Part shown: positions 34,897 through 43,506 of the stretch, piece by piece
Layout: every line of letters begins with the position of its first letter
Numbering within the stretch: position 1 is the stretch's first letter
Assembly: GCA_022072445.1 (NCBI GenBank)
Contig: JAJVHV010000002.1
Coordinates: 62,001 to 126,000, forward strand
Reading direction: 5' to 3'
DNA: 64,000 nt
Source: Phycisphaerae bacterium
Lineage (GTDB): Bacteria > Planctomycetota > Phycisphaerae > UBA1845 > Fen-1342
Program-made: the position numbers and the translations under genes
Notes under the pieces: generated by a model
The model's input: only the letters and a program-made list of their open reading frames with translations
Told to the model about the DNA's origin: nothing
The model's database searches: none

Positions 34897-36414
34897 CTAG
34901 CGGACGACAGCCGTCGCGGTGCTCGGCTGCGACACGGGCTGCGTGGTGGTCAGGAGTTGTTTCCGGACCTGGTCGAGCCAGGGCGCGAGGTCGAACGATT
35001 GCTCCGGCTCGGTGATCAGGGGCACGTCGCGTCCGAACAGCCGTGCGGTCAGGATGGTCTTTTCGCGCGGGCCGTGCGAGCCGAAGACGTGCAGGATTTC
35101 GTCCTGCACGTCGAGGCGGAAGCCGAGCCGGCTGAACTCGACGCTCTCGGGCAGGAAGGGCGGCAGATTGATCTTGAGGACGCGGCTGACCAGCTCGCGG
35201 ATGAGTTGCCCGGAGACGCGGTGGGGGCCGGCCGACTGGTCGTCGATGCGGATATCGGCCACAAACCGGGAGACGCGGTTATCGCGAATCTCCAGGTCGC
35301 TGATCACGACGCGCAGCATGCCGGTCATCTCGCCCCATCCCAACTGCCGCGTCAGGGCTTCGAGCGAGAGGTTGGTGCAGCGGCCGGCGGCGATCAGCCG
35401 CTCGATGCCGCTGGCGCGCGAAAACTCGAGCCAGCCGAGGTCGAGGGTCAGGTCGCCGCCCAGGTCGGCAAAACCGAGCGAGGCGAGCGGATCGGCCAGG
35501 CGCGCGTCGGCGAGGTTCCCGCGCAGCACGAGTCGGTCGAGGGTCTGGTCGCGAAAGCGGCACTCGACCACTTCCAAGGCGTTGCAGCGGCCGCTCCACG
35601 TCACGGGAGTAACACCCGCGGTCCAGTCAGCCAGGTTGACGCCATAGCACGAGCCGGCGATCCGCGTGACGCGCTGCTCGTCAAGCTCGCTGTAGGTGAT
35701 GCGGCCCTCGAATTCGCCGCTGGGCTCGGGGCCGTTGCTGGCGCGCAGCGAGGCGAGCGGCAGGCGCGGGACGATCAGTTCGGCCTGGTCGACGCGCACC
35801 GCGCCGGACCCGCGCGGCGAGAAGCGCGCGAAGAGCCGCACGTCGTCGCGGACCACGTGGCCGTTGAGATTGCGGCACAGGGCGGCGGCATGCGCGGTCG
35901 CGGCCGTTTCGAACGCGATGACACCGCCAGCGTCATACAGGGCCAGCCGCAGCGGCTCGCGCACCAGCGCGACGTCCATGTCGGCAAATTCGATCCGGCT
36001 GGGGCCGCCGGCGTCGAAGCTGGGCCGCAGACCGGATTCGAGAGCGCGGCGGTATTCGCGGCGGAACCAGGTCCGGGCCGAAAGCTCGCACCTGCCGCCC
36101 GACAGTGCGAGTTCGTACGCCTCGGGCGACTCGCGGGTCGGCGTCAGGCGGAGAACGGCGCGCCGGCATTCGAGCGCCAGCGTCTGCCCGTCGGGCAGGT
36201 AGACGACGATCTGGTCGTACTGCCGCGCGCGGAGCGAGCGCGGCGTGACGCCGCCGAGTCGGACGGGCAGGTCGAGATAGGCGGCGAGCTTGCGTTCGCT
36301 TTCGCGCAGGTACGCGCCGGAGCGCAGATATAGCGCGTAGCCGAGCGTGCCGGAGAGCGATCCGAAGAGAAGCAGCGCGAGTGAGCCGGCGGCGATCGTC
36401 GTTCTGGTCGGCAC
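34897..36414 (-). CDS. AsmA-like membrane-anchored protein of unknown function
   Basis: 505 codons from a GTG at 36414, chosen because it places a membrane helix (TTIAAGSLALLLFGSLSGTLGY) at the N-terminus; the longer frame reads through a basic, non-coding-like leader. The rest is a long beta-rich region with many short strands (GEFEGRITYSELDEQRVTRIAG, GDLTLDLGWLEFSRASG), reminiscent of AsmA/YhdP bridge-like proteins of the envelope. Homology is a guess from architecture only. It precedes the response-regulator/protease group on the same strand. Confidence 0.5.
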   Translation of the reverse strand: MPTRTTIAAGSLALLLFGSLSGTLGYALYLRSGAYLRESERKLAAYLDLPVRLGGVTPRSLRARQYDQIVVYLPDGQTLALECRRAVLRLTPTRESPEAYELALSGGRCELSARTWFRREYRRALESGLRPSFDAGGPSRIEFADMDVALVREPLRLALYDAGGVIAFETAATAHAAALCRNLNGHVVRDDVRLFARFSPRGSGAVRVDQAELIVPRLPLASLRASNGPEPSGEFEGRITYSELDEQRVTRIAGSCYGVNLADWTAGVTPVTWSGRCNALEVVECRFRDQTLDRLVLRGNLADARLADPLASLGFADLGGDLTLDLGWLEFSRASGIERLIAAGRCTNLSLEALTRQLGWGEMTGMLRVVISDLEIRDNRVSRFVADIRIDDQSAGPHRVSGQLIRELVSRVLKINLPPFLPESVEFSRLGFRLDVQDEILHVFGSHGPREKTILTARLFGRDVPLITEPEQSFDLAPWLDQVRKQLLTTTQPVSQPSTATAVVR

Positions 36415-36581
36415 GTCGAAGCCCTGAGGTTCGCGAACAGCCCGGCGCGGAATCCGGATGCATAGTTTAGAGCGCCTATCAGAACCCCGCACGCGAGTGC
36501 CGGGCGGCTGAACTCGGCACCCGGGTGGTGGGTTCTGTTTGCAGTTCTTAGGGATCCGCGGCGGCCGAGGGGCGGAGTTGC

Positions 36582-37163
36582 TTACACATCCTGGCGCGTG
36601 ATCCACTTTTCGACGCGGGGCGGCCGGTGCGTCGCAAGGAGGTCGACGAGGCGCTCGGCGTCGTCATCGACCAGCAGCATCTGCCGTGGCTCGGCCCGCA
36701 GAAAGCCCTGCCGCACGACCGAGTCGAGGAACTCCAGCAACGGGTCGTAATAGCCGGCGACATTCAGCAATCCAAACGGCTTGGTGTGCACGCCGAGCAG
36801 TCCCCAGGTCCAGGTTTCGAAGAGTTCGTCGAGCGTGCCGAGCGCGCCGGGCAGAGCGACGAAGGCATCAGAGAGGTCATGCATGAGCGCCTTGCGCTCG
36901 TGCATGGTCTCGACGACGTGATTCTCGGTCAGGCGGCTGTGCCCGACCTCGCGCACCCAGAGCGCGTGCGGAATGACGCCGACGGCCCGGCCGCCGGCCG
37001 CGAGGGTGGCGTCGGCGAGACGCCCCATCAGGCCGACGCTGCCTCCGCCGTAGACGAGCGTCAACTGTCGCCGCGCGAGCAGGGTCCCGAGCCGTGCCGC
37101 GTGTTCGGCGAAGCGCGGGTCGTTTCCGGTGCAGGAGCCGCAGAAGACGCAGATCGATTTCAT
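36582..37163 (-). CDS. LOG family protein (nucleotide 5'-phosphoribohydrolase-like)
   Basis: 193 codons. ICVFCGSCTGNDPRF, LVYGGGSVGLMG and HERKALMHDLSDAFVALPG are the Rossmann-like LOG signature. LOG enzymes cleave nucleoside 5'-monophosphates to the base and ribose 5-phosphate. The usual PGGxGTxxE catalytic motif reads PGALGTLDE, so one glycine is replaced by alanine; the Glu is kept. A stand-alone gene. Confidence 0.85.
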   Translation of the reverse strand: MKSICVFCGSCTGNDPRFAEHAARLGTLLARRQLTLVYGGGSVGLMGRLADATLAAGGRAVGVIPHALWVREVGHSRLTENHVVETMHERKALMHDLSDAFVALPGALGTLDELFETWTWGLLGVHTKPFGLLNVAGYYDPLLEFLDSVVRQGFLRAEPRQMLLVDDDAERLVDLLATHRPPRVEKWITRQDV

Positions 37164-37301
37164 TGGGGCAGTGTACCGTCGGCCGAGAGGCTGAGAGGTG
37201 GCGAGGGGTCGAGGGGGCCGAGGGGCCGAGGGGGCAAACGGGAAGGCAACTGCAACAAGAGGATGCCGGCTTCAACCGGAAGGGGCCAACCGGAGGCGGG
37301 C

Positions 37302-38360
37302 TCAACCCGTTCGTACGATCCCCTTGTACACCGGCGCGCGGAGCATGCCGATCTTGGTCTTCTCGAAATAACGCACCACGCAACGCAGCCCGCCGAGCCG
37401 CCAGACGCCGTCCTTGGGTCCGTCGCGCGGCGCTCGCTCAAGGACGGCGGCGGCACGCAGCAGTTTCATGAACTCGCGACGCTCCTGGTCGGTGAAACCG
37501 CTGCCCACCTTGCCCTTGTAGGACCAGCGCGCCCCGTGACGCTCGCCGATGATCAACGCGCCGATCGCGTCGCGATCCTTCTCGTGCGGCGTGTAGCCGA
37601 TGATCTCGTATTCGCCGGTCTGAGCGACCTTGATCTTGAGCCAATGCGGCGAGCGGGCGCCCAGGACATACGGGCTGCTCAGCCGCTTGGCCATGATGCC
37701 CTCGAGTCCGTGGCGTTCGGCGGCCTGGAAGTAGCGGACGCCGGCGGCAACGACGTAGTCGGAGGCGATGACGTGCGGGTTGGCCAACCGCCGGATGACG
37801 GCGGCGAGCCGCGCCTTGCGCTGCTCGAGCGGAAGACGGAGGAGGCACTCGCCCGCGTCGTACAACAGGTCAAACGCGATCAGCGTAGCCGGCAGGCGTC
37901 GCGCGACGATGGCGATGCGGTTGGGATCGACGAGGTGCTCGCGTTGCTGGAGCTTTGGAAAAGAGGGTTTACCGGCTTCGAGCACGACGATCTCGCCGTC
38001 GAGCACCGTGCCCGGGGGGAGTTGGCCCAGGCAGGCGAATTCGGGATAGCGCTCGCGCATCTCGATATAGCGGCGGTTCTGCAAACGGATGCGGTCGGCG
38101 TCGATCAGGGCGATGCAGCGCGTGCCATCCCATTTCACCTCGAAGAGAAACTCGGGCGAATCGAACGGCTCACCCATCTGGGCCAGCATCGGCTCGATCC
38201 GGTCCGGCAGCCGGGTGGTCGGGGGCCGGGCGGTCGCAGCGGGGACGCCCGGAGTGCCGCCCGGGGCGGCTGCTCTACATGGTCGCGGGCGGCGTGTGCG
38301 GCGCGAGGCTGGGACGGCGGGTCTTTTCTTTTTCGGGTTGCGCGAGCGCGGGCGGGGCAT
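37302..38360 (-). CDS. ATP-dependent DNA ligase (LigD-ligase type)
   Basis: 352 codons. After a basic 50-residue N-terminus come EPMLAQMGEPFDSPEFLFEV, the nucleotidyl lysine Lys76 in EVKWDGTR, VLDGEIVV, EGIMAKRLSSPY, WLKIKV and the OB-fold region GARWSYKGKVGSGFTD. This is the ligase domain of bacterial NHEJ without the polymerase and phosphoesterase domains of mycobacterial LigD. It starts 9 bases after the Ku stop, forming a two-gene NHEJ operon. Confidence 0.9.
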   Translation of the reverse strand: MPRPRSRNPKKKRPAVPASRRTRRPRPCRAAAPGGTPGVPAATARPPTTRLPDRIEPMLAQMGEPFDSPEFLFEVKWDGTRCIALIDADRIRLQNRRYIEMRERYPEFACLGQLPPGTVLDGEIVVLEAGKPSFPKLQQREHLVDPNRIAIVARRLPATLIAFDLLYDAGECLLRLPLEQRKARLAAVIRRLANPHVIASDYVVAAGVRYFQAAERHGLEGIMAKRLSSPYVLGARSPHWLKIKVAQTGEYEIIGYTPHEKDRDAIGALIIGERHGARWSYKGKVGSGFTDQERREFMKLLRAAAVLERAPRDGPKDGVWRLGGLRCVVRYFEKTKIGMLRAPVYKGIVRTG

Positions 38361-38369
38361 GGCGCGGCG

Positions 38370-39218
38370 CTACGCCCGCTTGCTCTTGCGCTCCTTGCGG
38401 GCGCCGACCGTTTTCACGCTTCGGGCCGCCGGCTTCTTGCGCAGCGGCGCGTCGGCCAGGCTCTGCTTGAGCGCTTCCATCAGGTTGATGACGCGGCCCG
38501 CTTCGGCCTCCTGCACGACCACCGGCGCGGAACCCTCGATCTTGGCCTTAATCATCGCCAGCAGCGCGTCCTGGTAGCGATCGCGGAGCTGCGACGGGTC
38601 GTAGGGCGCCTCGCGGCTCTCGATGAGCTGTTCAGCCAGCTTGAGCTGGTCCTTGTCGACCTCGCCGTCGCGGATGTCTTCCATATAGGGCGCGGCGTGC
38701 CGCACTTCGTCGGCGGCGCGCAGGGTCGTGAGCATGAAGCCGCGCTCGTGGACCTTCAGCGAAACGATGTTCTCGCGGCCGGCCATGACCACACGGCCGA
38801 TGCCGATCTTGCCGTTGCGGCGCATGGCCTCGCGAATGACGCGGAACGCGTCCTGTGCCATCGGTCCGTCGGGCGCGACAAAGTAGGGCGTCTCGGAATA
38901 GATCGGGTCGAGCTCGTCCTCGTCGATGAATTGCGTCATCTCGATGCACTTGGTCGTCTCGAGCTTGATGCTCTCCAGATCGGACTCTTCGACAATGACG
39001 TAGCGGTCCTTCTCGTACTCATACCCCTTGACGATGTCGGCCCGCTCGACCGGCCCATGCTCCGGACAGGTCATCTGCTGCTTGAGCCGCCGATGGCAGT
39101 CCCGATGAAGCTGGTTCATCGAAATCCGCGCCGCGCCGCTGGTTGCGTTGTAGAGGCAGACCGGAAACGACACCAGCGACAGGCGGATCTGACCCTTCCA
39201 GGAAGCGCGCGGCGGCAT
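38370..39218 (-). CDS. ku: Ku protein, non-homologous end joining
   Basis: 282 codons from ATG 39218 with GGAG upstream; the longer open frame is translated repeat DNA. PRASWKGQIRLSLVSFPVCLY, GYEYEKDRYVIVEESDLE and RGREN-like AGRENIVSLKVHERG identify the prokaryotic Ku. It forms a ring on broken DNA ends and recruits the ligase encoded immediately downstream. The tail is Lys/Arg-rich, as in other bacterial Ku proteins. Confidence 0.95.
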   Translation of the reverse strand: MPPRASWKGQIRLSLVSFPVCLYNATSGAARISMNQLHRDCHRRLKQQMTCPEHGPVERADIVKGYEYEKDRYVIVEESDLESIKLETTKCIEMTQFIDEDELDPIYSETPYFVAPDGPMAQDAFRVIREAMRRNGKIGIGRVVMAGRENIVSLKVHERGFMLTTLRAADEVRHAAPYMEDIRDGEVDKDQLKLAEQLIESREAPYDPSQLRDRYQDALLAMIKAKIEGSAPVVVQEAEAGRVINLMEALKQSLADAPLRKKPAARSVKTVGARKERKSKRA

Positions 39219-39695
39219 GGTTATTCTCCGTCGTCGGGACTTATCGGCCGTTGCACAGGGCGAGCTGAATGCTGAAATCGCTCTCGGGTCGGCATACCGA
39301 AGCACGGCAAGTCTAAGGACCCGCGCACGGCGCGGCAAGTCTTCGCTCGCACCGCCGATGCCCCCGGGGCACGAAACCGCTCGCCCCGCGCGAAACTGCC
39401 CCCGCGCGCGCGAAACTGCCTCCGCGCGCGAAACTGCCTCCGCGCGCGAAACTGCCTCCGCGCGCGCGAACTGCCCCCGCGCGCGCGAACTGCCCCCGCG
39501 CGCGAACTGCCCCCCAGCCGAGCCCCGACCGTGAGGGAGGGGTTCGCAAGGATATGGCCATCGGACTCGGTGCAATCGCGAACGGCGCGCCCTGCCAGTG
39601 CGACTCCAGGAAGCCGCCTGGCCATCGACACGACCCGCGCTCGTCCTTGCAGCGTCGCGGCCCGGCACGTATCTGTGTTGCCGAGGAGTCGCGAG
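39219..39695. repeat. Intergenic region with tandem GCGCGAAACTGCC repeats
   Basis: 477 bases between the divergent ku and acyl-CoA synthetase genes. About 39378-39510 consists of seven or eight degenerate 16-18-bp units, GCGCGCGAAACTGCCTCC or GCGCGAACTGCCCCC. Just beyond, CCCCGACCGTGAGGGAGGGG (about 39523-39542) is an inverted copy of the CCGCTCCCTNACGGTCGCGG element in 30.5-30.9 kb. Both promoters should lie here, but none is clear. Confidence 0.75.
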
Positions 39696-41144
39696 ATGCA
39701 CCCGTTGCTTGATGCATTCGAACGCGCGTGGGCCGAGAATTCGCGCGCCGGCATTGCAGCCGACGCGGCCGTGTCGTGGACCTGCGACGAGTTTCGCGGC
39801 CGAGCGTGTGGCCTGGCGGCGACGCTCGCCGCCGTCGACGCCTGCCCGCGAATCGGGATTCTCGCGCCGACGTCCGCCGCGACCGCCGCCGCGATCGTCG
39901 CCGCCTGGTACGCGGGCCGCATCCCCGTTCCGCTGAACTATCTGCTGCCGCCCGACGAGTTGCGCCGCGTCGTGGCCGATGCACAGCTAGAGACGATTCT
40001 GGCCGCCGACGTGTTCGCGCCCAGCGCCGCCGGCTTGCCGGTCCGCGTGATCCCGCTGCGGCCCGACCAGATTCGCCCGCGCGATGGCAGCGCGCCGGTT
40101 GCGCGGCCCGACGATCTCGCGGTGATTCTGTACACGTCGGGCACGTCGGGCGACCCGAAGGGCGTGTGCCTGACGTTTTCGAATCTGGTGAGCAACGCGC
40201 GGGCTTCGGTCGCGCACATCGGCCTGCGGCACGAGCACACGTTCGTCAGCGTGTTGCCGCAGTTTCACAGCTTCGGCCTTACGACGCTCACCGTGCTGCC
40301 GCTGCTGCTGGCGGCGCCGGTCCACTACCTGCCGCGCTTCAACGCGGCCGCGATCGCCGAGACCATCCGCCAGAACCGGGCGTCGGTGTTCCTCGCGGTC
40401 GCCAGCATGTTCGGCGCGCTGACGCAGCTCAAGTCCGCCAATGCCGCGGCGCTCGACTCGCTCGAGTTTGCGATCTCAGGCGGCGAGCCGCTGCCGGCGC
40501 AGGTCGCGGAGGGTTTTGCGCACCGCTTCGGCAAGAGAATCCTCGAAGGCTACGGTCTGACCGAGGCGTCGCCCGTCGTCTCGGTCAATACGCCAGCGGC
40601 GTTCAAGGCCGGGTCGGTCGGACGCCCGATTCCGGGCGTCGCCGTGCGTGTCGTCGGCGAAGACGGGACAAGGCTGCCCCCCGATGCCGAGGGCGAGCTG
40701 GTGGTCGAAGGCCACTGCGTGATGAAGGGCTATTATCAGCGGCCGGCCGAGACGGCCGCCGTCATGCTCGGCGAAGCGCTGCGGACCGGCGACGTGGGGC
40801 GCGTCGATGCGGACAGTTTCGTTCACATTACCGGCCGGGCGAAAGACCTGATCATCGTCGGCGGCGAGAACGTCTATCCGCGCGAGATCGAGCGCGTGCT
40901 CGACGCGCACCCGGCGGTCGCCGAGTCGGCGGTGGTCGGTGTGCGCGACGCGTTGCGCGGCGAGCTGCCCGTGGCGTTCGTGCGGCTGCGCGAGGGGCAG
41001 GCGGTCAGCGAGCGCGAGCTGCGCGCGCACTGCCGCACGGTGCTGGCCGGATTCAAGGTCCCGCGACGAATCAACTTCGTGAGCGAGTTTCCGCGCGGCC
41101 CGACGGGCAAGGTGCTGAAGCGCGCGCTGCGCGAGCAGCAATGA
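39696..41144 (+). CDS. AMP-dependent acyl-CoA synthetase / ligase
   Basis: 482 codons from ATG 39696 with GAGGAG upstream. The adenylate-forming motif VILYTSGTSGDPKGVCLT, LPQFHSFGL, EGYGLTEASPVVSVN, RTGDVGRVD and the C-terminal GRAKDLIIVGGENVYPREIE and PRGPTGKVLKRAL are all present, including the catalytic lysine near the end. It should activate a carboxylic acid, probably a fatty acid, with ATP and CoA. The N-terminus is short. It stands alone. Confidence 0.88.
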   Translation: MHPLLDAFERAWAENSRAGIAADAAVSWTCDEFRGRACGLAATLAAVDACPRIGILAPTSAATAAAIVAAWYAGRIPVPLNYLLPPDELRRVVADAQLETILAADVFAPSAAGLPVRVIPLRPDQIRPRDGSAPVARPDDLAVILYTSGTSGDPKGVCLTFSNLVSNARASVAHIGLRHEHTFVSVLPQFHSFGLTTLTVLPLLLAAPVHYLPRFNAAAIAETIRQNRASVFLAVASMFGALTQLKSANAAALDSLEFAISGGEPLPAQVAEGFAHRFGKRILEGYGLTEASPVVSVNTPAAFKAGSVGRPIPGVAVRVVGEDGTRLPPDAEGELVVEGHCVMKGYYQRPAETAAVMLGEALRTGDVGRVDADSFVHITGRAKDLIIVGGENVYPREIERVLDAHPAVAESAVVGVRDALRGELPVAFVRLREGQAVSERELRAHCRTVLAGFKVPRRINFVSEFPRGPTGKVLKRALREQQ

Positions 41145-41228
41145 ACAATGCAGAATGAAGAATGCAGAAGCGCGGTGCGCGATGGGGCGCGGGACGCGGA
41201 CGGCACAGCCGGGGCGGCTGTGCCACAT
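41145..41228. repeat. Short dispersed repeats between convergent genes
   Basis: Two elements lie here: AATGAACAATGCAGAATGAA followed by a second GAATGCAGAA, a common direct-repeat type, and the palindrome GGCACAGCCGGGGCGGCTGTGCC-like sequence at about 41201-41223 that could act as a bidirectional terminator hairpin. The palindrome belongs to the family seen in hen1 and at 19.47 kb. Confidence 0.6.
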
Positions 41229-41729
41229 TCACCGCAGAAAACTCTTCCCCAGCAATCGCCGGATCAGTGCAAGCTGCCCCGCGTGAAACGCCTCGTGCCG
41301 GAACGCGTGCGTCACCGCGCCGCGCTTGTCGTGATAATGCGGGTGCGGCGCGCCGTCCTTCCCCGTCGCCGGCTCGTTCAGCAGCGCGTCGCTCATTCGC
41401 CGCACTTCCGCCAGCGTGGTCGCGTGCACGTCGTCCATGACGCGGCGGACCTCAGCGACGTCGGGATAGGCGTGCTCGCGCGCCGATGGCACGGGTCCGC
41501 CGATCGCGAAGTGAGCGCAGAACGCGTCGTCGAGGATGCCGCGTCCCAGGCAGCGCACGTGCACGAGCACGTGCTGCGAGACCGCCAGGTGGCCGGCCAG
41601 CCACAACGCGTGCGCCAGCCCGGGCGCAGGCTGCCACGTCCAGTCGTTGCCGGCGACGTCGGCCAGCAGCCTGTTCGTCCAAAGCCGGGTCTCGTCCATC
41701 TGCTCGGCGAGTATCTCACCCGTCGTCAT
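41229..41729 (-). CDS. DinB superfamily protein
   Basis: 166 codons from ATG 41729, which has GGAG 9 bases upstream (itself inside an alternative ATG). It is a four-helix DinB-like protein: LAEQMDETRLWTNRLLADV, WLAGHLAVSQHVLVH and HAFRHEAFHAGQLALIRRLLG carry the three histidines expected to bind a metal. DinB-like proteins are mostly thiol transferases or of unknown role; none can be specified here. Confidence 0.75.
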   Translation of the reverse strand: MTTGEILAEQMDETRLWTNRLLADVAGNDWTWQPAPGLAHALWLAGHLAVSQHVLVHVRCLGRGILDDAFCAHFAIGGPVPSAREHAYPDVAEVRRVMDDVHATTLAEVRRMSDALLNEPATGKDGAPHPHYHDKRGAVTHAFRHEAFHAGQLALIRRLLGKSFLR

Positions 41730-41921
41730 TGTTACACGCTCCATGCCGGCGCCGCGGCGAATCGAGTCGACGTGTGGGCATCATAGCTTCGGAACGGCAC
41801 GACGCGCACCGGGCCGCGCACCGGTCGCGCGCCCGGACAAAACAAACGACCGGGCCAGGCGCCCTCCCGCGCCCGGCCCGGCCGATCCATCAATCGCTTG
41901 CGTCGCTTGGCCGCTTGGCGC

Positions 41922-42683
41922 CTACCAGCAGCCACCGGTCTTGAGCGCCTCGACAAACTGGTCGATGTCAAAACCGTTGATCGAGCCGTCGCCATTCATG
42001 TCGCCGGCGCACGGCGAGCACGGCGATCCGCCGCCGGAGAGCAGGTCCACGAGCGGGTCGATGTCGAAGCCGTTGACCGACCCGTCGCAGTTTGTGTCGC
42101 ACGCCAGGCAGTGTCCGTGGGCGCAGAAGTTGTCGATTTCGAGCTCCTGCCCGCCAACCCAGAAGGTTGAGATTGACGGAGCCGTCCGCGCGATGATCAC
42201 GGCGTGTCCGGCCACGATCTGGAACTCGATCCCGCCAATGACCGCCCCAAACGGAATCATGTCCAGGTCGTCGGGCGTCAGGAAGACGCCGTTCACGCGG
42301 ATGTTGGTGAAGCCGCCCCAGTCGCGAAAGTCGAATTCGATCACGTGCACCGGGCCGCCGAGCTTGCCCTCGATGTCGTTCATGTTCGGCTCGACGTTGA
42401 CGTTATTGGTCCAAAGCTGGTTCGGCGGCGACCCCCAGCCGGCGGCGACGGTCCGCGCCCAGCCTCCCGGGAACCAGATGCCGTTGGCGGGCCAGAAAAA
42501 CTCGTGCGTGTTCCAGCGGATGCCGTCGCTGGTGAAAACCGCCGGCGCGCAGCACGGATACGTGTCGCCGGTCGGCAGGTCGTCGAAATCGACGCAGTGC
42601 GTGTCAGCACGGGCGATGGAAGCGCCGGCCAGGACCCCGACTGCCAGCAAGGCGCCGAAGATGAAAGAACGTGTCGTTGCCAT
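41922..42683 (-). CDS. Secreted protein with dockerin-like C-terminal repeats
   Basis: 253 codons from ATG 42683 (GGGAG upstream), starting a signal peptide (FIFGALLAVGVLAGASIARA). The middle 160 residues form a beta-rich domain (DFDDLPTGDTYPCCAPAVF, VHVIEFDFRDWGGFTNIRV), perhaps a sugar-binding sandwich. The tail has two dockerin-like calcium repeats, NCDGSVNGFDIDPLVDLL and MNGDGSINGFDIDQFVEAL. It shares the tail type with the subtilase at 31483-34803. Probably extracellular; function unknown. Confidence 0.75.
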   Translation of the reverse strand: MATTRSFIFGALLAVGVLAGASIARADTHCVDFDDLPTGDTYPCCAPAVFTSDGIRWNTHEFFWPANGIWFPGGWARTVAAGWGSPPNQLWTNNVNVEPNMNDIEGKLGGPVHVIEFDFRDWGGFTNIRVNGVFLTPDDLDMIPFGAVIGGIEFQIVAGHAVIIARTAPSISTFWVGGQELEIDNFCAHGHCLACDTNCDGSVNGFDIDPLVDLLSGGGSPCSPCAGDMNGDGSINGFDIDQFVEALKTGGCW

Positions 42684-42897
42684 GTTCGAACTCCCGTTGA
42701 GCCCATCCCGATTCATCGTGCGGGGCGGCGGGCCGCCTCCGCGGGCAGCGCTCACGACGGCCGTGGCACCCTGCCCTCAATCTGCCTGCGGGCGCGGTGG
42801 CAGGCTTCTGACAGTTCGCGGATAATATTTTCCGCGGGATCCGCCGCCGGTTCGGGCGCCGGCGGCGCCGCCACCGTTATCCGACGCTTCGCCCACG

Positions 42898-43506
42898 ATG
42901 CCACCGTTCGACCACACGCAGACGACGACCGCGATGCTCGCCGGGTTGCACGATCCGGCCAACGAGCAGGCGTGGCGGGCATTCGACGACCGCTTCCGTC
43001 CGATCATCGTTGCGTTCGCGCGGCGGCTCGGCGCCCAGGCGGAAGATGCGGCGGACGTGGCGCAGGAGACACTCGCTCAATTCGTCCGCGACTTTCGGGC
43101 GGGGAAATACGACCGTTCGCGCGGCCGGCTGCACGCCTGGATCGTCGGCATCGCGCGGAACCGGCTGATCGACCTCCAGCGCCGCCGCGCTGCGCAGCGC
43201 GAGCGGCGGGGCGAGTCGGCGATCGTCGAGCTGCCCGCCGAGGGCGAGCTCAGCGCGCTCTGGGAGGCCGAGTGTCGCGAGGAGATCCTGCGGGCCGGCC
43301 TGCGGGAACTGCGTGAGACGCGCCTCGACCCAAACACGATTCGCGCGTTCGAGATGGTCGCCCTGGAGGAGGCCACGCCCGCCACCGCCGCCGCTGCCCT
43401 GGGTATCAGCGTCGACTCGGTCTACGCCGCCAAGAACCGCTGCCTGGCCCAACTTCGCACGATTCTCGCCCGGCTGCACGCCGCGTATGAGGTTTCGCCC
43501 GAGTGA
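42898..43506 (+). CDS. ECF-type RNA polymerase sigma factor
   Basis: 202 codons. Region 2 is seen in EQAWRAFDDRFRPIIVAFAR, DAADVAQETLAQFVRDF and RGRLHAWIVGIARNRLIDLQ; region 4 in EATPATAAAALGISVDSVYAAKNRCLAQLR. It matches the planctomycete ECF subgroup that is usually paired with a Ser/Thr kinase. The end overlaps the kinase start (GTGA), so both are made together and the kinase probably controls the sigma factor. Confidence 0.88.
   Translation: MPPFDHTQTTTAMLAGLHDPANEQAWRAFDDRFRPIIVAFARRLGAQAEDAADVAQETLAQFVRDFRAGKYDRSRGRLHAWIVGIARNRLIDLQRRRAAQRERRGESAIVELPAEGELSALWEAECREEILRAGLRELRETRLDPNTIRAFEMVALEEATPATAAAALGISVDSVYAAKNRCLAQLRTILARLHAAYEVSPE

Noticed and set aside
36627-39275. 882-codon plus-strand ORF
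   Set aside because: Runs antisense through LOG, ligase and ku, all certain genes.
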